Assembly (NCBI GenBank): GCA_965116445.1
Contig: OZ220688.1
Coordinates: 3,844,001-3,908,000 of the forward strand
DNA length: 64,000 bases
Reading direction: 5' to 3'
DNA from: Multivorans sp965116445
GTDB lineage: Bacteria > Acidobacteriota > Thermoanaerobaculia > Multivoradales > Multivoraceae
Below the pieces are notes generated by a model that was not told the DNA's origin, did not search any database, and saw only the letters and a list, made by a program, of their open reading frames with translations. Within the stretch, counting starts at the first letter, position 1; every line of letters starts with the position of its first letter. This document shows, piece by piece, positions 1 through 8,076 of the stretch. Made by a program: the position numbers and the translations under genes.

Positions 1-489
1 GATGTCCAGCGAGTTCAGCATCCGGACGACGCCGTTGTAGTAGGAGAGGGCCATCGTCAACTCGACCATCATCCCCTCGTCGAGGTGACCTCGTAAGGCC
101 TTGAAGGTCTCGGCGCCGATGCCGACACCGTTCGTCATCTCGTCGGCCGCGGTGAGGACGAGTCGTTCGACTTCCGTCAGCGACTCGGCCCCCGGCCCCG
201 CGACGACGGCCCGGATGTCGTCGTCCGAGAGACCGAACTCGCGGCTGAGTTCGATGTGGTGGCTGTACTCGTACTCGGTGCGGGTCACGGCGCCGACCCG
301 CAGGATCGCCATCTGGCGAAGGCGCGGATCGAGCCGGGTCTTGAACCGAATCCAGATGCCCTGACGGCCGAACGCTCGGGCGCCCGGAGGGCAATAGGCA
401 AGGACCCTGAACAGGTTCATCGGAGGATCGAGGAGCCTCCGGTCTTCGGGGGCCAGGTCGTCCACATCCAGGTAAGGGAGTCGGGCCAT
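1..489 (-). CDS. carboxymuconolactone decarboxylase family protein (3' end outside window)
   Basis: The reading frame starts at an ATG whose complement is at 487-489 and runs off the left edge, so about 163 codons are visible and the C-terminus is missing. The protein begins MARLPYLDVDDLAPEDRRLL and carries the EYEYSHHIELSREFG stretch typical of CMD/AhpD-fold proteins; no CxxC redox pair is visible, so it resembles the decarboxylase-like rather than the AhpD peroxidase branch. The substrate cannot be deduced. It lies 29 bp downstream of the alpha/beta hydrolase on the same strand and may be the last gene of that transcript. Confidence 0.8.
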   Translation of the reverse strand, partial: MARLPYLDVDDLAPEDRRLLDPPMNLFRVLAYCPPGARAFGRQGIWIRFKTRLDPRLRQMAILRVGAVTRTEYEYSHHIELSREFGLSDDDIRAVVAGPGAESLTEVERLVLTAADEMTNGVGIGAETFKALRGHLDEGMMVELTMALSYYNGVVRMLNSLDI

Positions 490-518
490 TGGGTCCTCTC
501 GTGCAGATTGCGTGTCGG

Positions 519-1640
519 TCAGCGTGAGGTAGACGGCGCGATGCGGCCGTCGACCAGCGAGTCGTCGCCCTCGATCTGCTCGCGGCTGCGGTCGAGGAAC
601 GTGACGGCGTCCGCGAGCGACATCTCGGGCGCCTCCTCCATGATCAGGTGCCCGGTGCCGGAGTAGAGCTCGAGGGTGCTCCCCGCGATGCCGGCGTGGA
701 ACTTCTCTCCGACTGCCGGTGGCACCAGGGAATCCTCGACCCCGATCTGAATGAGGACCGGCATCTCGAGTTCGCCGAGCCGGGGCTCCAGATCTCGGGG
801 GTCGTGCATGACGGCCGCATACTGACGGAACATCAGGGCGACAGCGTGGCGGTTGCCCCGGTGCCGGAGGATCCGGCCGAAGCGCGACGCGAACTCCGGC
901 GTGACCAGCGCGTCGTCGGCCACCATGTACTTGAGCGTTTCTCCCACAATCCAGGGACTGCCGATCAGCGCCAGGAGCCGGTCCAGAAGCGATAGCTCGA
1001 CATCCGCCACCGCGGTCTCGTCCGGGGCTGCGTCCGGATCGATGAACACGCCGTCCACGTCGTATCCATCGTCCCCCGGTACACCCTCCGGGCCGATCAG
1101 GATCAGAGCTTCGACCTGCTCCGGGTGTTCCAGTGCGTAGAGCAGGGCTACGCCGCCGCCCATCGAGTGGCCGGCGAGCGCGAAGCGGTCGACGCCGAGT
1201 TCGTCGAGCACCTCGCGCACGAACTCAACCATCGACTCCCGCGTGTAGATGCCTCCCGGAGTTCTCCCTGTCAGGCCGTGCGCAGGCAGGTCAACGCTAA
1301 TGGCTCGGTAGTTCCCCAGGAGTTCCGGGATCCACGGTTCCCAGTTGTGCAGTGAGCCGAGACCGCCGTGGACCAGTACGACCGGCGGCGCTTCCCGCGC
1401 TCCCTGGTCGCGGTAGTGGGCGGTCGCGCCGGACGGCAGTTCGAGGAACCGCGAGTCGTCGCTGACGTACTCGCTGAGCTGCTCCCTCGACAGATCCGAG
1501 CGAAGAAACAGCCCGGCCGAGAGGCCGACCATGAGCACCAACAGGCCAGCAAGGCTCAGGATCGTGATCCGGGGCCAGCGCTTGATCCGTCGGGATCGCT
1601 CGGGCGGCCTGCCGCCTGTGCTCTCAGTGTTCGTGTTCAT
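519..1640 (-). CDS. membrane-anchored alpha/beta hydrolase
   Basis: The 373-residue protein has a basic N-terminus and one hydrophobic segment (about residues 24-46), so the catalytic domain is probably anchored outside the inner membrane. The fold is shown by the LVHGGLG oxyanion loop (about 89-95), nucleophile elbow GHSMGGG with Ser159, a candidate acid Asp303 (VEDSLVPP) and His331 (GTGHLIMEE). The start overlaps the stop of the upstream tannase-like gene by 4 bp, implying translational coupling. Substrate unknown; an esterase, lactonase or C-C hydrolase role are all possible. Confidence 0.85.
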   Translation of the reverse strand: MNTNTESTGGRPPERSRRIKRWPRITILSLAGLLVLMVGLSAGLFLRSDLSREQLSEYVSDDSRFLELPSGATAHYRDQGAREAPPVVLVHGGLGSLHNWEPWIPELLGNYRAISVDLPAHGLTGRTPGGIYTRESMVEFVREVLDELGVDRFALAGHSMGGGVALLYALEHPEQVEALILIGPEGVPGDDGYDVDGVFIDPDAAPDETAVADVELSLLDRLLALIGSPWIVGETLKYMVADDALVTPEFASRFGRILRHRGNRHAVALMFRQYAAVMHDPRDLEPRLGELEMPVLIQIGVEDSLVPPAVGEKFHAGIAGSTLELYSGTGHLIMEEAPEMSLADAVTFLDRSREQIEGDDSLVDGRIAPSTSR

Positions 1641-3187
1641 CGGTCAAGGACTTCTTCCCTGCACTCGAAGCTTGAGGCGTCCCCGGGGTCGCCGTCACCC
1701 GAGTAGACCGCGGACTTCGGGTAGAGGCAGATCGGCCGCGATTCGACGACTTCCCCGTCGGCGCCGCGCCGCACGGCGTCCAGCATCTCGGGCGCGACGC
1801 CTTCCTCGACCCAACGGACGAGGGCGGCGAACGGGTTGTCCGGCGCGAAACCCGGGCCGCCGCCGCAGTGCTCGACGCCGGGCGCCAGGAACAGGCGCAG
1901 GAAGTCGCCGGTGTCGCCCATGCGGCGCTCGACGCCTTCGAACCAGTCGACCGTTCCCTGGGCGTAGATCAGGGGATCGTTCCAGCCGTGCCAGACGATC
2001 GCCTTGCCGTCACGGTCTCGGAAGCCGGACAGGTCGGTGCGGTCGGTGCCGAACACGCGCCCGAACTCTTCGACTGACTGATCCCAGTACTGCTCGTAGG
2101 AGGCGCGGGTGAGGCCGGTCCAGTCGAAGTCCGGCTCGCGGGCCAGGAAGTAGCGGAACCAGTCCAGGGTGATCCGCATCGGCGCTCCGTCGATGGGGTC
2201 ACCGGCGGTCTGATTCAGAGGCAGGAAGTCGGTCCCGAGCGCGAGGCCGTACCAGAGGAAGGCGCCGTCGCGCCTGCGGGGTCCTTCGTGGATCTTCCTG
2301 AGGACGGCGATGTCGGCCTCGGTGATCGGCCCGCAATCTTCGGAGTCCAGGCCCAGGAGTTCCGCGGGATCGAACGGGCACTGCCGCGGCTCCGGGATCA
2401 CGCCGTCGGCGACGCCATCCTGCAGGTCACAGGCTTCGACGGCCCCTGTCTGGGCGAGCCGGAAGGCGCACGGGCGCACGAAGTGGCCCGCTTCCAGCAT
2501 GACGAACTGTCCCCACATCTGGGCGACGTGCAGCCGGTCCCAGTTGATCGCCGGCGCGCCGGAGAGCACGCCGTCGTAGTCGTCGGGATAGCGCTGGACC
2601 TCCATCAGCCCCTGGCGGCCGCCGGTCGAGCAGCCGCGAAAGTAGGAGTACTTCGGTGGCCGGTCGTAGAAGGCCGCGGTCAGCTCCTTGCCGACGCGGG
2701 TCATCGCGTGGATGCCGAGGTAGGCATTGTCGCGGATCAGCATCCACTCGAGGGATCCGTCGGCGCCAAGCGCGAAGCTGCCGCTCGCGCCTTCGTGGCC
2801 AGTGTCGGTGGCGGCGGCCGCGAAGCCTTCCCGGACGGCGGCTGGGAGCGTGCGTGGACTGCCGCCGGAGAAGCCGCCGCCGCCGGTGCCGAGGAAGCGG
2901 CCGTTCCAGTTCTCGGTGGGGAGGGCGACCCAGATCGTGATGCGGTCGTTGGCCGGAGGGTGGGTGGCGGCGACGGTGGCGCGGCAGTAGGGAGGGCCGC
3001 TGGCGGCTGCCGTCTCGAGGGTCGCCGATTCGACGGTGGCGTCGGCGAGGTCGACGGTCGTGAGGCTCTCGCAGGTGCGGGCGGGCTCGGCGGAGGGGTA
3101 GAGGGGCGGAGGAGTCCACTGGGCGGCCGAGGGGAGGGCGGCGGCCAGGGCGAGGGCGGCGGAGGACGCGATCAGGGATTGCTTCAC
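1637..3187 (-). CDS. tannase/feruloyl esterase family secreted esterase
   Basis: 516 residues from a GTG start, with a signal peptide (about 1-22) ending near SAAQW. The nucleophile motif GCSTGGRQG (Ser187) followed by VLSGAPAINW is characteristic of tannase/feruloyl esterases, as are the scattered cysteines and the late GVEHCGGGPGF histidine motif. The family cleaves aromatic carboxylic esters such as gallate or ferulate esters; the actual substrate is inferred only. It is first in a two- or three-gene minus-strand transcript with the anchored hydrolase and the CMD protein, a set plausible for breakdown of aromatic esters. Its 5' side faces a divergent hydrolase gene with a palindromic element between. 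Confidence 0.85.
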   Translation of the reverse strand: MKQSLIASSAALALAAALPSAAQWTPPPLYPSAEPARTCESLTTVDLADATVESATLETAAASGPPYCRATVAATHPPANDRITIWVALPTENWNGRFLGTGGGGFSGGSPRTLPAAVREGFAAAATDTGHEGASGSFALGADGSLEWMLIRDNAYLGIHAMTRVGKELTAAFYDRPPKYSYFRGCSTGGRQGLMEVQRYPDDYDGVLSGAPAINWDRLHVAQMWGQFVMLEAGHFVRPCAFRLAQTGAVEACDLQDGVADGVIPEPRQCPFDPAELLGLDSEDCGPITEADIAVLRKIHEGPRRRDGAFLWYGLALGTDFLPLNQTAGDPIDGAPMRITLDWFRYFLAREPDFDWTGLTRASYEQYWDQSVEEFGRVFGTDRTDLSGFRDRDGKAIVWHGWNDPLIYAQGTVDWFEGVERRMGDTGDFLRLFLAPGVEHCGGGPGFAPDNPFAALVRWVEEGVAPEMLDAVRRGADGEVVESRPICLYPKSAVYSGDGDPGDASSFECREEVLDR

Positions 3188-3220
3188 GAGTCAGTCTCGG
3201 ACTTGGAGCCGCAGTATGGT

Positions 3221-3280
3221 CGCCGCTTCGCGGCGCGTCTTTCTCAGAAGCCGGCGGGGACGCCGGCGCACCCAGTGTGA
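3221..3280 (+). repeat. dispersed palindromic element, type A, copy 1
   Basis: Contains hairpin 1 (CGCCGCTTCGCGGCG), a short TCTTTCTCAGAAG spacer, hairpin 2 (CCGGCGGGGACGCCGG) and the shared end GCGCACCCAGTGTG. It sits between the divergent tannase-like and HSL-family genes. Confidence 0.85.
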
Positions 3281-3343
3281 ACCGTTGCAGAGGGTATCGT
3301 CGCCGGCACATCACTTCGGCGTCGTCCAGAAGGAGTATTCAGA

Positions 3344-4420
3344 ATGAAGAGATCGAGCGCCCGAGTTTTCCCGATCGTTCCGCTGACCCTCGCTCTCGCG
3401 TTCATCGTCGCCGGCGCGCCTGCCCCGTCCCAGGAGGCGGGCGGCTCAGGCGCCTGGGCTGTCGGCGAGCGCGCCGTCCCGCCGCCGGCGGGCGCCAGCG
3501 AACAACTCCAGGCCGCGCTCGCGGCGGTGCCCGCGCCCAACGTCGCCGCGTCGAAGCAGCAGACGCCGCAGAGCGACGAGCAGTGGCTGGTCATGCAGAA
3601 GGCGACTGCCAACGCCAACCTCGACCAGATTGCCAGCGGCTTCGGCGTGTCGATCAAGAAGGACGAGATCGAAGGTGTGGCGGTGTACCACGTGACGCCC
3701 GAGAAGATCGACCCCCGGCACTCCGACCACGTCTTCCTCCACATCCACGGCGGCGGCTACGTGTTGAACGGCGGCGACGCTTCGGGCACCGAAGCGGCCA
3801 TGGTCGCGTCCCGCGCTGGAATCCGGGCCCTCTCGGTGGACTACCGCATGCCGCCGGAGCACCCGTTCCCGGCCGCGGTCGAGGATGTCGTCACCGTCTA
3901 CCGGCATGTGCTCGAGCACCATTCCGCCCGTTCCGTTGCCATCGGCGGCACCTCCGCGGGCGGCGGGCTGTCACTGGCGGCGGTGCACCGCTTCATCGCC
4001 CTGGGTCTGGATGTACCCGGCGCCATCTATGCCGGCACGCCCTGGGCGGACCTGACCAAGACCAGCGACAGCCTGTTCACGAACGAAGGGCTGGACCGCA
4101 TCCTGGTGACGTACGACGGGTTCCTGGGCGCGGCGGCACGGCTCTACGCCGATGGCCATGACCTGAAGGATCCGCTGATCTCGCCCGTCTACGGGGACTT
4201 CGAGGGCTTCCCGCCGACCTACCTGATCACCGGCACCCGCGACATGTTCCTGAGCGACACGGCGCGGACGCACCGGAAGCTACGGGCGGCCGGGGTCGTC
4301 GCGGACCTGCACGTCTACGAGGGGGTCGCGCACGCGGACTACCTGATCCTCGTGGGCTCACCGGAGTCGGAGGATGTGTTCGCGGAGGTCAGTGCGTTCT
4401 TCAAGAAGCACCTGGAGTAG
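3344..4420 (+). CDS. secreted alpha/beta hydrolase, hormone-sensitive-lipase family
   Basis: 358 residues with a signal peptide (about 1-30). The HGGG oxyanion motif (135-138, in HIHGGGYVLNGG) and nucleophile GGTSAGG (Ser204) define the HSL/family IV esterases; the C-terminal GTRDMFLSD and VAHADY supply the likely Asp and His. The start is supported by AAGGAG 8 nt upstream. It probably hydrolyses short-chain esters in the periplasm. It is transcribed divergently from the tannase-like gene and ends before a convergent small secreted protein. Confidence 0.85.
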   Translation: MKRSSARVFPIVPLTLALAFIVAGAPAPSQEAGGSGAWAVGERAVPPPAGASEQLQAALAAVPAPNVAASKQQTPQSDEQWLVMQKATANANLDQIASGFGVSIKKDEIEGVAVYHVTPEKIDPRHSDHVFLHIHGGGYVLNGGDASGTEAAMVASRAGIRALSVDYRMPPEHPFPAAVEDVVTVYRHVLEHHSARSVAIGGTSAGGGLSLAAVHRFIALGLDVPGAIYAGTPWADLTKTSDSLFTNEGLDRILVTYDGFLGAAARLYADGHDLKDPLISPVYGDFEGFPPTYLITGTRDMFLSDTARTHRKLRAAGVVADLHVYEGVAHADYLILVGSPESEDVFAEVSAFFKKHLE

Positions 4421-4433
4421 GGGGGATTAGCGT

Positions 4434-4493
4434 CGCCGCTTCGCGGCGCGTTCTTCTCAGAAGCCGGCGGGGACGCCGGCGCACCCAGTGTGG
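4434..4493 (+). repeat. dispersed palindromic element, type A, copy 2
   Basis: Nearly the same as the copy at 3221-3280: hairpin CGCCGCTTCGCGGCG, spacer with TTCTCAGAAG, hairpin CCGGCGGGGACGCCGG, end GCGCACCCAGTGTGG. It lies between convergent genes. Confidence 0.85.
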
Positions 4494-4511
4494 GGCGCCT
4501 CCGAGCACAGC

Positions 4512-4614
4512 CAGCCGGCGGGAACCCAGGTGGCGCGACCCGCGCCATCTGCGAACCAGTCCGTGCGCCCGTCCGCGGGCGCACGGATGGCACGCCAGCG
4601 CACCCAGTGTGGAG
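4512..4614 (+). repeat. dispersed palindromic element, type B, copy 1
   Basis: Larger form: an AGCCGGCGGGAACCC left arm, hairpin GGCGCGACCCGCGCC, hairpin CCGTGCGCCCG...CGGGCGCACGG, then the shared CGCACCCAGTGTGG end. It directly follows the type A copy. Confidence 0.8.
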
Positions 4615-4631
4615 CGGCCTTGGGGCATCGC

Positions 4632-4660
4632 AAGCCGGTTGGGACGGCGCACCCAGTGCG
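4632..4660 (+). repeat. short degenerate copy of the palindromic element
   Basis: Only AAGCCGGTTGGGACGGCGC plus ACCCAGTGCG remain; hairpin 1 is missing. It is the third copy in one 245-bp intergenic space. Confidence 0.6.
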
Positions 4661-4664
4661 CGAC

Positions 4665-5036
4665 TTACTCGCTGCGCTTGGCCGTGAACTCGCGCTCGCG
4701 GCGGGGGCCGATCATCTTGCCGGTCATCGTGTCGCCGTCGACTGCCGCCTCGAACTTGAGGTTGAAGGTCTGGCCGCCCATGCTGGCCTCGCGGCTGAAC
4801 TTGAGCGTCTCGCCGTCCCAGGACACGTTCGTCAGCTCGCCGTTCCGGCGAGGGTTCGTCCAGGCGCCCTTGAGTTCGCCGCCCGCTTCCGTGAACTCGT
4901 ACACGACCTCGAAGGTGCCCTGGGGCGTTACGGTCGTCGACGCCCACTTGCCGAGGACGGGGGCGTTGTCGGCGGCCAGCGCGGCGGGCGCGAGCGCCAG
5001 AAGGAGGGAAGCGGCGATCAGGATGGACTGTTTCAT
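4665..5036 (-). CDS. small secreted protein of unknown function
   Basis: 123 residues with a clear signal peptide (MKQSILIAASLLLALAPAALA, cleavage about residue 21). The mature part is about 100 residues of alternating beta-type sequence (LGKWASTTVTPQGTFEVVYEF; LKFSREASMGGQTFNLKFEA), suggesting a small beta-barrel or lipocalin-like fold. GGAGGAG just upstream supports the start. No family was recognised with confidence; similar small proteins of the form 'GKW...L.G...DG.TMTG' are common in Acidobacteriota. Predicted periplasmic. Confidence 0.7.
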   Translation of the reverse strand: MKQSILIAASLLLALAPAALAADNAPVLGKWASTTVTPQGTFEVVYEFTEAGGELKGAWTNPRRNGELTNVSWDGETLKFSREASMGGQTFNLKFEAAVDGDTMTGKMIGPRREREFTAKRSE

Positions 5037-5191
5037 TGGAGGCTCCTCCGGTTGCGGGTCTGTTCCTGCGGCGCACGCTCCTAGAATGGAGCGACTTCGA
5101 TGAAAAGACGACCACCGTCGTCGTTTTGTTGCTGTTCGGCCGGGGTTGCGCTGGCGAGGCCGGCGAGCACCCGCCTTAGGAGAGGACCCAA

Positions 5192-5851
5192 GTGAAGATC
5201 GACCATTTCATGTACGCGGTTGCCGATCTCGAAGAGGGCACGGCCTGGGCCGAGGACGTCTTCGACGTGGCGCCTGTCTACGGCGGCTCGCACGAGGGGC
5301 TTGGAACGCGGAACGCGCTACTGAGCCTGGGCGACACGTACCTCGAGATCATCGCGCCGGACCCGGCGCAATCGGTCGAAAGTCAGGTGGTGACGGGCAT
5401 GGCGGCGATGAGCGCCGGGGGGCTTGTGACCTGGGCGGCGCAGGGCGATCTCGTCGTCACGAAGGGACTGCTGGAGGAAGCCGGGATCCCGTCGACCGGT
5501 CCGGTTGAGACGCGGCGGCGCACGGCGGAAGGCGAGCTCCTGGTGTGGGACCTGCTGTTCCCGCAGGGAGGCGGGTACGGGATGCCCTTCTTCATCGACT
5601 GGCGGCAGTCTCCGCACCCGGCGACGACGACGCCGTTGGTCGGGGAGTTGGTGTCGTTCGGGATCTCGACGCCGGATGCAGGGGATCTCGGGGCGGTGCT
5701 GACGGGACTTGGGCTGGAGGTGGAGGTGTCGGCGGGAGAGCCGGAGATGCGGGTCGTGATCGAGGGGGCGAAGGGGACGGTGGAGTTGGTTGCTACGGAG
5801 GAGAGCCGTGGGCTGCAGCCGGGTTCGCGGCGCGACGACGTCTCACCGTGA
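5192..5851 (+). CDS. VOC / glyoxalase-like domain protein
   Basis: 219 residues starting at GTG with AGGAGAGG 7 nt upstream. The N-terminus MKIDHFMYAVADLEEG and the early histidine are typical of vicinal-oxygen-chelate proteins, especially the Glyoxalase_3-like group, where the first domain is followed by a diverged second half (here ELVSFGISTPDAGDLGAVL). No signal peptide, so cytoplasmic. Reaction unknown; such proteins are dioxygenases, isomerases or lyases on small metabolites. Confidence 0.8.
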   Translation: MKIDHFMYAVADLEEGTAWAEDVFDVAPVYGGSHEGLGTRNALLSLGDTYLEIIAPDPAQSVESQVVTGMAAMSAGGLVTWAAQGDLVVTKGLLEEAGIPSTGPVETRRRTAEGELLVWDLLFPQGGGYGMPFFIDWRQSPHPATTTPLVGELVSFGISTPDAGDLGAVLTGLGLEVEVSAGEPEMRVVIEGAKGTVELVATEESRGLQPGSRRDDVSP

Positions 5852-5880
5852 TGGAGGCGGCCTTCGGCGCGCGCGTTGTT

Positions 5881-6000
5881 CCTGGCCGCCTGCGGCGGCG
5901 AGCCGACGAGAACCCGGGTGGCGCGACCCCGCGCCACCCGCGAAACAGTCCGTGCGCCCGTCATCGGACGCTCGGATGACACGTCGGCGCACCCAGCGTG
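5881..6000 (+). repeat. dispersed palindromic element, type B, copy 2
   Basis: Left hairpin around GCCGCCTGCGGCGG, then AGCCGACGAGAACCC, hairpin GGTGGCGCGAC...GCGCCACC, hairpin with CGTGCGCCCGTCATCGGACG, and right arm CGTCGGCGCACCCAGCGTG. The outer arm changed from GGCGG to GACGA with a matching change (GTCGG) on the other side, which looks compensatory. Confidence 0.8.
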
Positions 6001-6023
6001 GGACGTCAACCCAGTCGCTGACC

Positions 6024-6083
6024 GGGTGCGCCGACGTCCTCGTCGGCTTTCTGAAGAAGAACGCGCGAGGCCGAAGGCCTCGC
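6024..6083 (-). repeat. dispersed palindromic element, type A, inverted copy
   Basis: Reads on the minus strand: CCGACGAGGACGTCGG hairpin next to GCGCACCC and a second hairpin GAGGCCTTCGGCCTC. It faces the type B copy at 5881-6000, making a composite inverted pair upstream of the MBL gene. Confidence 0.7.
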
Positions 6084-6145
6084 TCCGCCGAACGCCAGCG
6101 CACCTTGTAGGGTTGGCCGTCACGACCTTGGAAGGGAAAGGAACG

Positions 6146-7108
6146 ATGATCGAACACAGATCGAAGAACCGTACTCGGCCGGCCGGCCCATACCTCGCGA
6201 TCGCGGCCCTGAGCCTCGCGGTCGCCGTCCCTGCCGCCGCCCAGCTCGATATCGACGACTGGGCCAAACAGGCGGGCGAGCAGATCGTCTGGCACCAGAC
6301 GCAGTTGAGCGACACGGTCTACCTGCTCCTGCCCGAGCCAGGGCTGGCGGGCAACCTGGCCGTCTCCGCGGGCGAGGACGGCATCCTGATCGTCGACGAC
6401 GCGATGGTCCCGGTGGCGCCGAAGATCAAGGCGGCGGTGGCGAAGATCCAGGAGGGCAGGATCGACTTCGTCGTGAACTCGCACTACCACTTCGACCACG
6501 CGGGCGGCAACGCGGCGTTCGGCGCGGACTCAGCGATCGTGGCGCACGCCAACGTGCGCAAGCGGCTGCTGGAGAACCGGCACGCTGGCGCGAACTTCTC
6601 GGCCACGCCGTTCCCGTCCGAGGCGCTGCCGATCGTGACCTTCAACGAGAGCGTCACCCTGCACTGGAACGGCGAAGCGATCGACGTGATCCACTTCGGC
6701 AACCCGGCCCACACGGACGGCGACGTGGCGATCTTCTTCCGTGACTCGAACGTGGTCCACGCCGGTGACCAGTTCCCGAACCTCGGCGGCTACCCGTACA
6801 TCGACCGCGACGTCGGCGGCAGCGCCCTCGGCCTCCGCGACAACATGGCCCAACTGCTGAAGATCGTCGACGACGAGACGAAGATCATCCCCGGTCACGG
6901 ACCGCTGGCGACGAAGGCCGACCTGCAGAGGTACCACGACTACGTCGCGAAGACGATCGACCACATCGACAAGCAGAAGAGCGCCGGCAAGTCGCTCGAG
7001 GACGTTCAGAAGGACGGCCTGCCCGAGAAGTTCGCGCCGTACGGCAACGGCCCGCTGTCGCCGGAACCGGTCTGGATCGGTTACGTCTGGGCCAGCCTCG
7101 ACGACTAG
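6146..7108 (+). CDS. secreted MBL-fold metallo-hydrolase
   Basis: 320 residues. The ATG at 6146 follows GGAAAGGA and opens a signal peptide (about 1-32, ending AAAQLD); the open frame extends further upstream only through repeat DNA, so that part is excluded. The zinc motif HYHFDHAGG (His113, His115, Asp117, His118) and later GDQFPN and GHGPLATK are those of class B metallo-beta-lactamase-fold enzymes. Such periplasmic proteins include lactamases, lactonases and quinoprotein relay-like hydrolases; substrate is not predictable. Confidence 0.88.
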   Translation: MIEHRSKNRTRPAGPYLAIAALSLAVAVPAAAQLDIDDWAKQAGEQIVWHQTQLSDTVYLLLPEPGLAGNLAVSAGEDGILIVDDAMVPVAPKIKAAVAKIQEGRIDFVVNSHYHFDHAGGNAAFGADSAIVAHANVRKRLLENRHAGANFSATPFPSEALPIVTFNESVTLHWNGEAIDVIHFGNPAHTDGDVAIFFRDSNVVHAGDQFPNLGGYPYIDRDVGGSALGLRDNMAQLLKIVDDETKIIPGHGPLATKADLQRYHDYVAKTIDHIDKQKSAGKSLEDVQKDGLPEKFAPYGNGPLSPEPVWIGYVWASLDD

Positions 7109-7158
7109 GAGTGTCCGCAGCGCAGTCGCTGCGCTGACGCACATGGAACTGGCCGCTT

Positions 7159-7187
7159 ACTGGGTGTGCCGGCCTGCCATCCGTGCA
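7159..7187 (-). repeat. partial inverted copy of the type B palindromic element
   Basis: On the minus strand it reads GCACGGATGGCAGGCCGGC followed by ACACCCAGT, the right end of type B. It lies between the MBL gene and the ABC ATPase. Confidence 0.6.
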
Positions 7188-7242
7188 AGGCAGCGCTCGA
7201 AACCCGGGCCTCCTTGCCCGCGTAGGAGGGCCTGAGGCTGAA

Positions 7243-8049
7243 ATGACAGGCGTCTCTTCCCTTCCATCGTCCCCGTCACCTGCGGCGATGGCCAACGACG
7301 TCGTGATCGACGTCCGGGACCTGCGCAAGAGCTACAAGGATCTCGTAGCCGTCGACGGTATCTCGTTCCAGGTCCATCGCGGCGAGATCTTCGGCATGCT
7401 GGGCCCGAACGGCGCCGGCAAGACGACCACCGTCGAGATCCTGGAGGGCCTCCGCCAGGCGGACGGCGGCGAGGCGTTCATCGACGGCGTCGGCGTGAAG
7501 AAGAACCGGCGGCGGGTCAAGAGCATGATCGGCGTCCAGCTCCAGCAGAACGCCTTCTTCGACAACCTGACGCTCCGCGAAACGGTCCAGTTGTTCGCGA
7601 CGCTCTACGGCACGGACGCTTCGCCGGACGACATGCTGGCCCGGGTCGACCTGGCCGATCGGGCGAAGTCCCGGTACAAGCACCTGTCCGGGGGCCAGAG
7701 GCAGCGCTTCTCGATCGCGGTCGCCATGGTCAACGAGCCGGTCGCGATGTTCCTCGACGAACCGACGACCGGGCTCGACCCGCAGGCGCGCCGCAGCATG
7801 TGGAAGCTGATCGACGGCCTGCGGTCCGACGGCATGGCGATCATGCTGACCACCCACTACATGGAAGAGGCCGAGGTGCTCTGCGACCGGGTGGCGGTCA
7901 TCGACCGCGGCTCCATCATCGCGGTGGACGCACCGCAGGCGCTGATCAAGCAGTTGGCCGGCCGCGGCGGCCAGTCGGTCCGCCGGGACGGCGCCCTGAC
8001 GCTGGAAGACGTCTTCCTCGATCTGACCGGGCACCAGCTCGTCGAGTAG
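7243..8049 (+). CDS. ABC transporter ATP-binding protein
   Basis: 268 residues. ATG 7243 has AGGAGGG 12 nt upstream, so it is preferred to the in-frame ATG at 7288, which would also leave a complete domain. Walker A GPNGAGKTTT, signature LSGGQRQRF, Walker B MFLDEPTTGLD and the TTHYMEEAE H-loop are all present. It is the drug/lipid/antibiotic exporter type (DrrA/CcmA class) and pairs with the permease that begins 27 bp downstream. The half-size arrangement implies a homodimeric ATPase with a permease dimer. Confidence 0.93.
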   Translation: MTGVSSLPSSPSPAAMANDVVIDVRDLRKSYKDLVAVDGISFQVHRGEIFGMLGPNGAGKTTTVEILEGLRQADGGEAFIDGVGVKKNRRRVKSMIGVQLQQNAFFDNLTLRETVQLFATLYGTDASPDDMLARVDLADRAKSRYKHLSGGQRQRFSIAVAMVNEPVAMFLDEPTTGLDPQARRSMWKLIDGLRSDGMAIMLTTHYMEEAEVLCDRVAVIDRGSIIAVDAPQALIKQLAGRGGQSVRRDGALTLEDVFLDLTGHQLVE

Positions 8050-8076
8050 GAGCGCCAAGTTGAAGATCGCGACAAC